The notes under the pieces were generated by a model. That model saw only the letters and a program-made list of their open reading frames with translations, ran no database searches and was not told the origin of the DNA. From contig JABJHA010000011.1 of the NCBI GenBank assembly GCA_018662005.1, positions 1 through 37,474 on the forward strand: a stretch of DNA of 37,474 nucleotides. Direction: 5' to 3'. The translations under genes and the position numbers were made by a program. This stretch comes from Rhodospirillaceae bacterium (GTDB taxonomy: Bacteria > Pseudomonadota > Alphaproteobacteria > Rhodospirillales > JABHCV01). Each line of letters opens with the position of its first letter. Within the stretch, counting starts at the first letter, position 1. Shown here piece after piece: positions 8,604 through 17,143 of the stretch.

Positions 8604-11600
8604 TTACACGTTTTTGATATATTCGACGACTTTTTCCATGGTGCTCGGAAGGCGTGGCGCTGCCTCGTCAATTTCATCCCAATTTTCAGCACTTCCGGCC
8701 GTTTCGAGGGTTTCGCAAAGATCCGCCAGCTCGTTTGCGCCGACGCTACGTGCTGACGATTTTAGTTTATGCGCAGCATTCGCCAAATCTTGTGCTGAGC
8801 GTTTGGAGAATGCGGCCTTAATTTCACCGACGTTGGATGTCGCCGGCTCAACGAAATCATTGAGGATTTCCTTAAAGGTTGTCTCGTTGTCACCGAAGAT
8901 GCTTTTCAAGGCCATTGGATCGACGGAACCATTCCCGTCCTTGGGGACTGAAGCATCTTTGCGCTTCTTGCGGACCACTTTTATTCCTTTCTGCGCACCG
9001 TCGGCGGGTTTGGAATTTGGCATCCATTTCTGCAATGCTGTTTTAAGTTTCGGCATCTCTATCGGTTTCGGCAGGAAATCGTCCATGCCGGCTTCGTAAC
9101 ATCGAGACACTTCCGCCTCCAATGTGCTTGCCGTGATGGCGATGACGGGCATTCGCCTGTCTCCATCCTTTTCGGATTGCCGGATTTTTCCCGTCAACTC
9201 AAAGCCATCCATCACCGGCATGTGGCAGTCTGTGAGCAAAATTGCGTAGTGTTTGGATTTCGATGCCTCCAATGCCTGTTTGCCGTCATCGAACATTTCG
9301 ACCGCATATCCCAGTACGTTGAGTTGGCGGCGGATGACATCCTGGTTGGTAAGGTTGTCCTCGGCGACCAGGATCAACGTCCCGGCGGCCTCCGCCTCCT
9401 CGATTGTCGGCGCTTCTTTAATCTCAACGGCAAAAACCTTCTCGTCATAGGTGACATTGGGGCTGGCGCGGCCCGCAGCGATGGCAATGGCGCGTATAAA
9501 AGGACCGCGCCGTAAGGGGTCTGAGCCGACAAAGACTGTATTGGGGATTTCCTTGTCGCCCTGGAGACGGTCCACGGTCAACAACACGAAGCGGGTTTGG
9601 GCGAGTTTTTTCACCGATTGTATCGCCGTAATCTGTTTCTTGCGGGCATCGATAGACCAACCTGATCCTAAAACGACAACATCGAAGGGTGCGCCCCGGT
9701 CCGCCGCGTCGAGGAGCACGGACTTGCCGGCTTCAATATCCCCGAAGGTTGTTACATCGGCGTTGGAATGGCGTAGATAGCTCGCGTCGAGTTCGCGTTC
9801 CTCCGCATCGTCACCCACGAACAGGACTTTCAGCCCCGCCAGATCGAGAAGATCACTCTTGATCTTGTGCTCTTCGGCGACCGGTAAATTGAGCGTTACG
9901 ATAAAGGTCGAGCCTTTCCCCAACTCACTATCAACTTCGATTTTACCCCCCATCAACTCTATCAAACGGGCGCTGATGGTAAGCCCGAGCCCGGTGCCAC
10001 CAAAGCGGCGAGTCGTCGATGTCTCGGCCTGGGAGAATTCATCGAACAGGTTTTTCTGGCCCTCTTCGGACATACCGATCCCTGTATCGATGACTTCAAA
10101 CCGCACTGCCACGTTGTCCTTGTTTTGTGTTTTTCCGCAGAAAGCGCGGATCAAGACCCGGCCTTCATCGGTGAATTTGACAGCGTTGCCTGCAATGTTG
10201 AACAGAATTTGCCTGATCCGAACCGGATCCCCCAGCAGGGCATCGGGGATTTGAGGGTCGATATGGATGTTTATCCGAAGTTTTTTATTGGCGGCATTTG
10301 GAGCAAGGGTTTCGGCTACTCCCTCGACCAAATCACGGATTGAAACTGGCACTTCTTCAAGACCGAGCTTGCCGGCCTCCATCTTGGAGAAATCCAGGAT
10401 GTCGTTGATGATTGTCAGAAGTCCGTATGCGGATTCCTTGACGGTTCTCATCATCGTGAGCTGGTCCTCTGCAAGTTTGGTTTGGACGAGCAGATCGACC
10501 ATGCCGATAATACCGTTCATAGGCGTTCGGATTTCATGACTCATGGCGGCCAGGAACTCGGCTTTTGCCTTAGTCGCCTTTTCAGCAATATCCTTGGCAT
10601 CTCCCAATTCTTCCGTCCGTTCCTCAACAATCTTTTCCAGATTGTTATGCGTTTCGGCCAATGCATTTTCTGCTCGCTGTCTTTCTGCATTTTCCTGCTC
10701 GAGGTGGACAACTTTTTCTATGATCGAATCACGCATGGCTGCAAAAGATTGCGCCAATAACCCGATCTCGTCTTTACGGTCAACATCGATATCCTGATTG
10801 AGATCGCCGCTGCCCATAGCAGCCGCCGTCTCAGATAATTTCCTGATAGGGCGTGTGATCATACGACCAATATATGTGGCGGCAATCAAACCAAGGGTGA
10901 TGACCAATATTGAAACAATGACAGATACATAGAATGACCTGGATAGTGCCTTTTCTGCTTCTGGGCCCAGCACATCCTGCTCGTGCTTGATTGCCAGTTT
11001 CAGGCTTTCGATGCGTCTGGCGACATCCGGGCCGATCCTATCGAGTTCGTATTGAATAATGGTGTTTCGCTTCGTTATGATTTGATGAACTTGATCGAAC
11101 GCTTGCAGGTATTGTTCTTGGCTGACCTTTGCCTCATTGGAGAGCTTCACCCTCGCGGGGTTCTCAAGTTCGGCTGCAAGTTTAAGTTGGTTGAATTCAA
11201 GGTCGCGAAATTCGCGAATGGCTCTGGCCCTTGACAGTTCGTTGTTTTCAATCAGGAAACGGTTCGCATATAAACGCCCGAGCAGGAGGCTGCGCAACGT
11301 GATGCCGGCCTGATAGGCAGCCGCCGTGTCGCCATCCTTCAAGGCACTTGTCATGATGGCGGTGAGGTTTGTTTCGATTTTGGGCCCAACAATGTTTAGC
11401 GTCCCCGAAACGAGCTCGTCGCGTTTCTTTTGCAGGAAGGTCACCTCTTCAAATTTATTGACATAGCGCTTCAGGTTTTCTTCCAGGTCGATCAGCAAAA
11501 TCTGGCGGCCCGAATCCCCCTGAACAAGTTTCAGGTTTTCTTGAATGAGCTCCAGTGTTTGTTCGGCTCGTTTCTGGACTCCGGCAATATTTTCAGGGTT

Positions 11601-11819
11601 GGCGTCGATAACGAAATTTTTGGCAAATATTCTTGTCGTCAGCATGTTGGCCTGGACCCGACCGTCAGCGTTTGTCTGTCGGGCGAGTTTGCGGTAGGTG
11701 CTGAAGGTGTCTTCGGCATTCTGCAGGCCCATCAGTCCAATAACCGAAGCCAATAACGCAACCAGAAGTACACAGCCAAAACCCATGTAAATCTTGGTAG
11801 AGATTTTGAGATCCTTCAT
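8604..11819 (-). CDS. Hybrid sensor histidine kinase: TM - sensor - TM - HAMP - HisKA - HATPase - pseudo-REC - REC - Hpt
   Basis: The protein has 1071 residues from the internal ATG at 11817-11819, which gives [10 protein letters not shown] and the usual short cytoplasmic lead. The upstream frame adds 11 unlikely residues. TM1 is at about 10-30, a long helical periplasmic sensor spans 35-290, TM2 is at about 296-317 and HAMP at 318-372. HisKA has His428 ([11 protein letters not shown]). HATPase shows N545, DTGIGM and GGTGLGL. The first receiver (about 663-788) is degenerate, with VVLGSGW where the phospho-Asp should be. The second (about 814-930) is intact, with D820/D821, D864, T897 and K918. 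A C-terminal Hpt has His1017 in AAHKLKSSA. It is a complete internal phosphorelay of the ArcB/BarA type, with no adjacent HTH regulator. Confidence 0.93.
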   Translation of the reverse strand: MKDLKISTKIYMGFGCVLLVALLASVIGLMGLQNAEDTFSTYRKLARQTNADGRVQANMLTTRIFAKNFVIDANPENIAGVQKRAEQTLELIQENLKLVQGDSGRQILLIDLEENLKRYVNKFEEVTFLQKKRDELVSGTLNIVGPKIETNLTAIMTSALKDGDTAAAYQAGITLRSLLLGRLYANRFLIENNELSRARAIREFRDLEFNQLKLAAELENPARVKLSNEAKVSQEQYLQAFDQVHQIITKRNTIIQYELDRIGPDVARRIESLKLAIKHEQDVLGPEAEKALSRSFYVSVIVSILVITLGLIAATYIGRMITRPIRKLSETAAAMGSGDLNQDIDVDRKDEIGLLAQSFAAMRDSIIEKVVHLEQENAERQRAENALAETHNNLEKIVEERTEELGDAKDIAEKATKAKAEFLAAMSHEIRTPMNGIIGMVDLLVQTKLAEDQLTMMRTVKESAYGLLTIINDILDFSKMEAGKLGLEEVPVSIRDLVEGVAETLAPNAANKKLRINIHIDPQIPDALLGDPVRIRQILFNIAGNAVKFTDEGRVLIRAFCGKTQNKDNVAVRFEVIDTGIGMSEEGQKNLFDEFSQAETSTTRRFGGTGLGLTISARLIELMGGKIEVDSELGKGSTFIVTLNLPVAEEHKIKSDLLDLAGLKVLFVGDDAEERELDASYLRHSNADVTTFGDIEAGKSVLLDAADRGAPFDVVVLGSGWSIDARKKQITAIQSVKKLAQTRFVLLTVDRLQGDKEIPNTVFVGSDPLRRGPFIRAIAIAAGRASPNVTYDEKVFAVEIKEAPTIEEAEAAGTLILVAEDNLTNQDVIRRQLNVLGYAVEMFDDGKQALEASKSKHYAILLTDCHMPVMDGFELTGKIRQSEKDGDRRMPVIAITASTLEAEVSRCYEAGMDDFLPKPIEMPKLKTALQKWMPNSKPADGAQKGIKVVRKKRKDASVPKDGNGSVDPMALKSIFGDNETTFKEILNDFVEPATSNVGEIKAAFSKRSAQDLANAAHKLKSSARSVGANELADLCETLETAGSAENWDEIDEAAPRLPSTMEKVVEYIKNV

Positions 11820-11994
11820 AGACAAAAACTTTCCAATCCCTGGCGCCAACACGTTCAGAGGAGCAACTCTTTCCCCGATTGTACTTTATTCTTCATATAA
11901 ATGTATGCGCGAGGCCAATTTTCAAGAAAATTTTGAACGCATGGCTCTTGTGACGACATGGCCGCAAATGGATAAAAGCTGACCTTTTTACAGC

Positions 11995-12141
11995 CGCCCG
12001 ATAATGTCCGCTTTTCCACGGAAAGCAGAAATCAAAAAAGCAAAATTCAATTTCTCGAGATTAATGTCTGCTTTGAGGGGGTATAGCGGACGTAAATTTG
12101 GTGTGCTGATTACTTCTGCTTCTGACCAGGAGCGGACATTA
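11995..12141 (+). repeat. Dispersed palindromic repeat, copy C (long form)
   Basis: This is a long unit. It starts CCCGATAATGTCCGCTTTTC, contains the hairpin ATGTCTGCTTT (12064-12074) with a G5 loop and AGCGGAC (about 12085-12091), then TTACTTCTGCTTCTGACC, and ends AGCGGACATT. Nearly the same 98 bases recur in copy D. A further lone TATAGCGGACAT piece is at 12194-12205. The gap 11820-12313 otherwise holds the upstream region of the hybrid kinase, a small hairpin at 12222-12236 and the promoter below. I see no gene in 11820-11994. Confidence 0.85.
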
Positions 12142-12274
12142 ATTGCATTTAGCCTGTGACGCCCATCACTGCAAAACAAACTGGAATATGCTTCTATAGC
12201 GGACATCCTCACAAAGTAACCCCGCCATTCGGGCGGAGGCTAGGTAGTGATTCACCAAATAGAAAGATTCACGG

Positions 12275-12283
12275 TGCTATAAT
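12275..12283 (+). promoter_or_regulatory. Extended -10 promoter for the FlaF-like gene
   Basis: TGCTATAAT is a perfect TATAAT hexamer preceded by the TGN extension, and lies 30 bases before the start codon. No good -35 hexamer is visible, which is acceptable for extended -10 promoters. A start site near 12290 would give a leader of about 24 bases containing the GGAGA ribosome site. Confidence 0.5.
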
Positions 12284-12313
12284 TTCGGTACGGTCGATAC
12301 AGGAGACAAGGCC

Positions 12314-12649
12314 ATGCCTAAGAAATACTCCCCACCCTCGAAGTTTAATCCGAGATGTCTAGTAGATGCTGCCGTCCAGATAGATCGAGCGCGAAAGGAA
12401 GGCAATAAGGGCCGACTTACAGCGGCCATCAATCACAACAGAGTTATGTGGACTGGCATCCATTCGCTTTCCGTCCATGACAATTGTCCCTTCCCGAAGG
12501 AAAAATGTGGTGAGTTGATCCGGTTGTCAGATTATGTCTGGTCAGCGACAAAGACCGAGGGAGCCAACATCTCTGATATGGTCTTGGATTCTCTAATCAA
12601 TATCGATCTGCGGATTTCCGAGGACCTCTTGTACAAAAACAATCATTAG
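12314..12649 (+). CDS. FlaF-like small protein (orphan)
   Basis: The 111-residue soluble protein shows the pattern of alphaproteobacterial FlaF: an N-terminal helix, then AAINHNRVMWTGIHSL (37-52), where FlaF has a conserved Asn-Arg/Leu-x-x-Trp-Thr. A Pro-rich turn (PFPKE) and LIRLSDYVWSAT follow, with an ending DSLINIDLRISEDLL that matches FlaF's LININRNIA-like end. FlaF works with FlbT in flagellin expression and secretion. Here no flagellin, flbT or other flagellar gene is nearby. The N terminus (MPKKYSPPSKF) differs from the usual SYxAYQ start, so it could be a diverged paralogue. ATG follows GGAGACAAGGCC. It is convergent with the receiver gene, with four bases between stops. Confidence 0.55.
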   Translation: MPKKYSPPSKFNPRCLVDAAVQIDRARKEGNKGRLTAAINHNRVMWTGIHSLSVHDNCPFPKEKCGELIRLSDYVWSATKTEGANISDMVLDSLINIDLRISEDLLYKNNH

Positions 12650-12653
12650 GTCT

Positions 12654-13757
12654 CTACTGCAACGCCCTCGCCAAACAACGGGCCACGTCCAGCCTCTTCT
12701 CGAATTGCGAGATATATTCTGCCAGCGCCGGACCGTGTAACCGGGAGCCCAGTATCGGGGTGATACCCGTGCCACCCCTGGAATGGATATCTCGTAGTTT
12801 CAATAGCTGGCGCTCCCACTTTGCTATGTAAACGTCCCAGTCGCCGTTGTTCTTGTTGTTAACGTAAGTGATGATGCTTTCGTGGGAAGCATTACCCCAC
12901 CACGGTATCTTAGGAATGTCGCCGCACGAGTCCGTTGAGGGCGCAGGCGTTGGAGGGGTTACACGCGTTGCCACAGGCAGGCCCACCGTTTCGTTTGATT
13001 GGGGTTGCACTGGTGTCTGTTCATCTTCTTCTGCTAGGTCTTCTTCTGCCATGTCTTCCTCAATAACGGGCTCGAGTGGCAATGGCAACAGTTTGGCAAG
13101 TTCGGTCCGGTAGTCGAGACCAATTACCCAGCTGTAAAGGGTTTCAAAACGGTTCAAGACATTTACAGGGGCATTGAGGAACAAGGCATAGCCACCACCA
13201 GCGGTGGCCACGATAAACAAGGCGATGATTAAAAACTTCGCCAACGGTACTCTCTGCGCTTTTTTTGCAGGTTTCGGAAAACTGTCGGGTCTGGCCTCTC
13301 CCTGGGGCCGTTGATCTAGTGTTTGTTCCGCTTCGGACGATGAGCTTTCCTTCGGCCTCTCCGAAGCGCGGGAAGCGGTAATCTGCTCGAGGAAGTTCCG
13401 AACCTTGGCAATGATAACATCCGGAACTAACGGCTCGGTGATGTAATCCGTCGCCCCCAGCTTCAGACCCTTGGAGATATTTTCTCTGTCACTATTTTTG
13501 GTCAGAAATACAACTGGAATATGCTGGCTCACCGGATCTGTTTTCAGGACCCGACAGGCTTCGAAACCACTCATGTCGGACGTCATTACATCGAGTAAAA
13601 TCAGATCTGGTTTGTTCAACCTGACCATTTCCAGAGCCTTGGAGCCTTCCGACGTGAAAGAGATACTGGCTTCGCCCTGGAGACCCTTGATGAAGATATC
13701 GAGGATGTCGCCGTCCACGTTAATGAAAAGAACTTTGTCTGCGTTTTTACTGGCCAT
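12654..13757 (-). CDS. Membrane-anchored receiver-domain protein with unknown periplasmic C terminus
   Basis: The protein has 367 residues from the ATG at 13755-13757. An ATG three codons upstream and a TTG at 13793 are alternatives without clear ribosome sites. Residues 6-125 are a CheY-like receiver with acidic D15 and D17, phospho-acceptor D56 (ILLDVMTSD) and T86. The strictly conserved Lys of the KP motif is Glu108 (YITEPL). A Ser/Pro/Gln-rich linker leads to one transmembrane helix (about 172-195). An acidic, Pro-rich stretch (MAEEDLAEEDEQTP) and a C-terminal domain follow, with WWGNASHESIITYV and WDVYIAKWERQLLKL. I do not recognise that domain. A receiver tied to a periplasmic domain by one helix is uncommon. 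It could be a phosphorelay-controlled transmembrane switch or an unphosphorylated scaffold. Confidence 0.85.
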   Translation of the reverse strand: MASKNADKVLFINVDGDILDIFIKGLQGEASISFTSEGSKALEMVRLNKPDLILLDVMTSDMSGFEACRVLKTDPVSQHIPVVFLTKNSDRENISKGLKLGATDYITEPLVPDVIIAKVRNFLEQITASRASERPKESSSSEAEQTLDQRPQGEARPDSFPKPAKKAQRVPLAKFLIIALFIVATAGGGYALFLNAPVNVLNRFETLYSWVIGLDYRTELAKLLPLPLEPVIEEDMAEEDLAEEDEQTPVQPQSNETVGLPVATRVTPPTPAPSTDSCGDIPKIPWWGNASHESIITYVNNKNNGDWDVYIAKWERQLLKLRDIHSRGGTGITPILGSRLHGPALAEYISQFEKRLDVARCLARALQ

Positions 13758-13901
13758 GAAAGCCATCTTAACCGCAGGACACTCGCCAGCCAATCCAGTA
13801 CCTAAAGTGCGGGCAAACAGCTCCGCCGTCCTTAAACGTGAACATTAAGGAAATGCAAACTCTACTACCGCCGAAATTTCTTTCTCCCGGAAGCATTCAC
13901 C

Positions 13902-14087
13902 CAATGTCCGCTTGTGGCTAATAACGGACTTAATTTCCACCACCCGATAATGTCCGTTTTTCTACGGAAAGCAGAAGTCAAAAGAGCAAAATTCAGTTTC
14001 CCAAGATTAATGTCTGCTTTGAGGGGGTATAGCGGACATCGTTCGTGACTTGTCATTAGGTCCGGAAATGATCCTGAGGGGACATTT
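13902..14087 (+). repeat. Dispersed palindromic repeat, copy D (long form)
   Basis: AATGTCCGCTTGTGGCTAAT starts at 13902. The long core CCCGATAATGTCCG begins at 13943 and the hairpin arms are at 14010-14020 and 14031-14039 with a GAGGGGGT loop. A diverged right end GGGGACATTT finishes at about 14087. The core 13943-14038 matches copy C at roughly nine of ten positions. It occupies most of the 372-base gap 13758-14129, where I see no gene. Confidence 0.85.
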
Positions 14088-14129
14088 GGCTTTCGATCAA
14101 GTTGCTCAATTATCGCAACAATAGTGCCT

Positions 14130-15143
14130 TTACAATTTCTCTCTTAGGAATGACGTGACCGCATTTTCCGTTTGGCTGCGTTGTGTGGTTGTACCTCCGG
14201 TGTAAACCGTCGTTTTCTTGGTGCAATCATTCCACAGATTTTCCCAGGCCGTATCGTCAACGATTCCAAAGTCCGCTTTATTCCCTGTGCGTTTCTCCTG
14301 CGCATGCATGGTCTTTGTATTCCATGTGATCTGACAATGATAAACCGTAACGTTACTTTTGCCTCGCACCGGATGTTGAGTATCCCAAGCGTGACTTGCC
14401 CCTTTAACCACCATAACCTTCACATCACCGCCAGCCGCGACAAGTCTTTTAGCGTAATCTTTGCATGGTCCGGGCAAGTTCCAATTATCCAATTCCCCCA
14501 ACAGCATTAACATGCTTCCAGAAGTCGGCTTTGGGTTCTCCACGTTAAAAGGGCAATTCGGTGCCAGAGCTATATGGGCTTTGATCTGCATTCCATCACC
14601 AACATTCCGGTTGTACCAATCTGACATCAGGTACATTTGAATGCCGCCGCCCCAAGACATTCCAAACGTGGCAAGGCGAGCGCCATCAATTCTTGGATTA
14701 TTCTTTAGCGAACGTACCGCAGCATAAATGTCGCTCAGGTAACTCATATTAGTGATGCCGGATTGTTTGCTGCCTAATCCTGTACTTAGAGATAGTCCAC
14801 GGGCGGTGAATTGATTGACCATTAATGTGGCATAACCCGCTTCGTTAAATATGTTCACCCATCCGCCGTCGTAAGAACGATTATAGCCGCCACTGCTAAG
14901 CAGGTAGATAATGGCAGGATATGGACCACTTCCTCCAACGTTTGGGTAGGACATCACCCCTTCAACTTCAAGCGGGCTGTCTTTCCAGTTTGCCAACGTT
15001 GCCGGATTCGTCGATTTAACATTGAACGAACTTAATAAAACCCGGTTCGGGTCACCCTCAGATTTCAGTCCTGTTGTTTGGCAAGCAGTAGCGAACCCAA
15101 GGGCTATTCCGGCAATTGCCAACGCTTTGATTTTTGTCATCAT
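14130..15143 (-). CDS. Dienelactone-hydrolase-like alpha/beta hydrolase, probable lipoprotein
   Basis: The protein has 337 residues from the ATG at 15141-15143. The longer frame upstream (MRLPVSSGG...) lacks a ribosome site, while GGGAC precedes this ATG. The N terminus is a signal peptide ending ATA-C21, an acceptable but not ideal lipobox. The hydrolase fold shows nucleophile Ser163 in GMSWGG, Asp219 in LGELDNW and His251 in ASHAWD, the order and spacing of the DLH family. It is secreted or outer-membrane attached and should cleave an ester or lactone. The substrate is unknown. It lies on the minus strand with the Rid, nitrilase and sulfotransferase genes, separated from them by repeats. 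Confidence 0.85.
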   Translation of the reverse strand: MMTKIKALAIAGIALGFATACQTTGLKSEGDPNRVLLSSFNVKSTNPATLANWKDSPLEVEGVMSYPNVGGSGPYPAIIYLLSSGGYNRSYDGGWVNIFNEAGYATLMVNQFTARGLSLSTGLGSKQSGITNMSYLSDIYAAVRSLKNNPRIDGARLATFGMSWGGGIQMYLMSDWYNRNVGDGMQIKAHIALAPNCPFNVENPKPTSGSMLMLLGELDNWNLPGPCKDYAKRLVAAGGDVKVMVVKGASHAWDTQHPVRGKSNVTVYHCQITWNTKTMHAQEKRTGNKADFGIVDDTAWENLWNDCTKKTTVYTGGTTTQRSQTENAVTSFLREKL

Positions 15144-15362
15144 GATTTTGTCCCGTCGGCTGTGATGCAGAGGATGGCTCCCACCCGAAGACACAGGCAG
15201 TCGCACAAACGACCAATGGAGAGGTCAAAACCAGTAGAGAGAAAATTTAACCTTCATAAGGCCAAACACTGTGAAACCCTCAACAAATGGCAAGATTAGC
15301 GTGTCCTTAGGTATTTCACATTGATGGTGGTTAGTTTCGGCGTAGTTCCTATTGCCTGGGAA

Positions 15363-15437
15363 GGTCCGCTTCTGGCTATTAACAGAAGCCTTTGCCAATA
15401 CCCGAAAACGTCGGCTTTAAGGGGGTAAAGCGGACAT
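15363..15437 (+). repeat. Dispersed palindromic repeat, copy E (left half)
   Basis: GTCCGCTTCTGGCTATTAAC begins at 15364 and the hairpin arms GTCGGCTTT / AAAGCGGAC are at 15410-15435 around a G5 loop. It ends GGACATT three bases before the stop of the Rid-family gene (15440). About 72 of 75 bases equal copy B, so copying or transfer was recent. It lacks the TTCTGACC right module. Confidence 0.85.
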
Positions 15438-15439
15438 TC

Positions 15440-15847
15440 TTAAACAATTGCTCCGCTGTCTTCGGCAACAACTGCATCCGCCTCTACTTCAACCAACCAC
15501 TCAGGATTTACGAAACAAGTTATTTGCATGATCGTATCAACAGGTTTGGCTTCACGGCAAAACTTTGCACGAACATCAATCACCGATTTCCAATCATCAA
15601 TATTCGTGAGGATTATTCGTGTTCGGACGACATCGTGCCAACCTGACCCAGCCCGTTCCAACGCATCACCGATGATCTCGAAACACCGCTCAGCCTGACG
15701 TCCCGCGTCGCCAACACCAACGGTTTTTCCATCACCATCCACGGGCGCGGTTCCGCCAATCGTTATATAGGGGCCGACCCTGACGGCCCTAGCAAACCCA
15801 ACAATTTCTTCCATTGGATTGCCATTTAATACGAGCTTTCGTTTCAT
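15440..15847 (-). CDS. Rid (YjgF/YER057c) family protein lacking the catalytic arginine
   Basis: The protein has 135 residues, the usual length for a Rid monomer of a trimeric barrel. Family features include GPYITIGGTAPVD (25-37), the helix RQAERCFEIIGDALERAG (50-67) and the ending CFVNPEWLVEVEADAVV. Active RidA imine deaminases carry an Arg just before the [LF]xxPE segment. Here Cys111 stands at that place, as judged by the NPEWLVEVEA anchor. Activity as a 2-aminoacrylate deaminase is therefore doubtful, and it may belong to one of the Arg-less Rid subgroups. It lies between the nitrilase and hydrolase genes, and copies E and F of the repeat flank it on both sides. The ATG is preceded by GGAGTAAAAAGGT. 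Confidence 0.9.
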   Translation of the reverse strand: MKRKLVLNGNPMEEIVGFARAVRVGPYITIGGTAPVDGDGKTVGVGDAGRQAERCFEIIGDALERAGSGWHDVVRTRIILTNIDDWKSVIDVRAKFCREAKPVDTIMQITCFVNPEWLVEVEADAVVAEDSGAIV

Positions 15848-15874
15848 ACCTTTTTACTCCATTGAGGCCAGTCC

Positions 15875-15950
15875 TTCCGCTTTGAGGGGGTAAAGCAGAC
15901 ATCAATATGGACTGGTGATTAGGTCTGGTTTCTGGACCAAAGCGGACATA
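15875..15950 (+). repeat. Dispersed palindromic repeat, copy F (right part)
   Basis: TTCCGCTTTGAGGGGGTAAA (from 15875) and GCAGAC form the G-loop hairpin. GATTAGGTCTGGTTTCTGGA and AAAGCGGACAT follow. It ends four bases from the nitrilase stop (15954). Confidence 0.8.
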
Positions 15951-15953
15951 CGT

Positions 15954-16901
15954 TCATTTATCTTCATCCACGAATGTGAGTGGCGGCATGGGGCGGCGGT
16001 CAATTTCCAAACGAAATATATCATGGCGTCCGTAATGTCCGGACACATCCAGGGCTTTACGTGAATTACGTGATGCTTCCGGATCGATGGTCGCGTACAA
16101 AATGCCTTTTTCCCGATGCATTGGCCCGGCGACGATACCACCGAAGGGTTTGGCCACTATCGCATCACCGGAGTTTATCCACTCGTCGTTCTCGAACAGT
16201 TCATCACGTCCAGGAAACGTCTCGGGAATATCCATCCCTTGCATCGCCGTTGCCGTACTGACAACCCAGCAACCGCCTTCACGGGCAATGTGGTTCATGG
16301 AATCTTGCCAAGTGTCACCGCTATCCCATGTGGGGGCTACGTAGATATCGATGTTTTGCGAATAGAGCGCATAACGCGCCAGCGGCATGTAATTTTCCCA
16401 ACAGATCAGACAGCCAATACGGCCGATCGGGGTGTCCACGACCCTCAAGCCACTGGCATCACCGGATCCCCACACCATTCGTTCGGGATTTGTCGGCATC
16501 AATTTTCGGTGACGATTTAAGATCGAGCCGTCTGGGCCGATGACAACGACGGAATTGAATAACGTGGTGCCGCTAAACTCAGCGTCTATTTCGTTGAGGC
16601 CCATCACCACGACAACGCCGTTCTTTGCGGCTGCCTCGGTAAGTGGTTTGAGCCCACCGGCAGCGATATTGACTGAATTGTTTCTCAATTCGGCATGGAT
16701 CGTGTTGCCAAGCGCCATATCTCCACCAGGACGAAGTCGCCATATCCATGTGGGGTATCCGGGGAGATAAGTCTCTGGAAAGACGATGAGTTGAGCGCCC
16801 TCGTTTGCAGCCTCATCAAGAGACTCCAGCGCCCGCTCCATCGTCGCTTTCAGGTCAAGAAGAACGGGCGGCTTTTGACAAACCGCAACCTTTACATCCA
16901 T
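15954..16901 (-). CDS. Nitrilase-superfamily carbon-nitrogen hydrolase
   Basis: The protein has 315 residues. The Glu-Lys-Cys triad is visible: Glu43 in VFPETYLPGYP, Lys133 in HRKLMPTNPERMVWG and Cys167 in GCLICWENYMPLAR. The FPETYLPGYPxW and CWENYMPLARYALY signatures match true nitrilases (branch 1), which turn nitriles into acids plus ammonia, better than amidases. No signal peptide is seen, so it is cytoplasmic. It starts ATG after AGGGGG. The next minus-strand gene is a Rid-family protein about 100 bases downstream with a repeat between. A shared nitrile or nitrogen-scavenging role is possible but not shown. Confidence 0.92.
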   Translation of the reverse strand: MDVKVAVCQKPPVLLDLKATMERALESLDEAANEGAQLIVFPETYLPGYPTWIWRLRPGGDMALGNTIHAELRNNSVNIAAGGLKPLTEAAAKNGVVVVMGLNEIDAEFSGTTLFNSVVVIGPDGSILNRHRKLMPTNPERMVWGSGDASGLRVVDTPIGRIGCLICWENYMPLARYALYSQNIDIYVAPTWDSGDTWQDSMNHIAREGGCWVVSTATAMQGMDIPETFPGRDELFENDEWINSGDAIVAKPFGGIVAGPMHREKGILYATIDPEASRNSRKALDVSGHYGRHDIFRLEIDRRPMPPLTFVDEDK

Positions 16902-17051
16902 GAAATCCCCCTATTGATAAAATAGACCCGCTTTATTGTTTAGGATTACTCTAAACATTCGCTGACAGAAGAGTCCATACGATCACACTAAAAGAGAAAA
17001 TATGTGAGTTCCGGAAATGGCTAAAATCAGAATATCGGGTTTCTCGAATTT

Positions 17052-17129
17052 GATGTCTGCTTTAAGCGGATAGAGCGGGCGTCAAATTGGCAGGGTGTTT
17101 TGGCTGCTTTTGGCCGAATTCGGAAATGC
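17052..17129 (+). repeat. Dispersed palindromic repeat, copy G (diverged)
   Basis: GATGTCTGCTTTAAGCGGAT begins at 17052, followed by AGAGCGGGCGTC, then GTGTTTTGGCTGCTTTTGGC and TCGGAAATG. It is recognisably the same unit with several substitutions, and ends about 15 bases before the sulfotransferase stop. No copy was seen to the right of this point. Confidence 0.65.
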
Positions 17130-17143
17130 CGGTGGTTGCAAAA

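Noticed and set aside
11988..12212. 74-codon minus-strand frame
   Set aside because: It lies inside repeat copy C, and a similar peptide arises from copy D, so similarity reflects the repeat DNA. No ribosome site was seen.
13865..14056. 63-codon minus-strand frame
   Set aside because: It lies within repeat copy D and is explained by the repeat, as for copy C.
8475..17129. Repeat copies considered as a CRISPR array
   Set aside because: Copies are kilobases apart, differ in length and flank genes. No short regularly spaced repeats and no cas genes are present.
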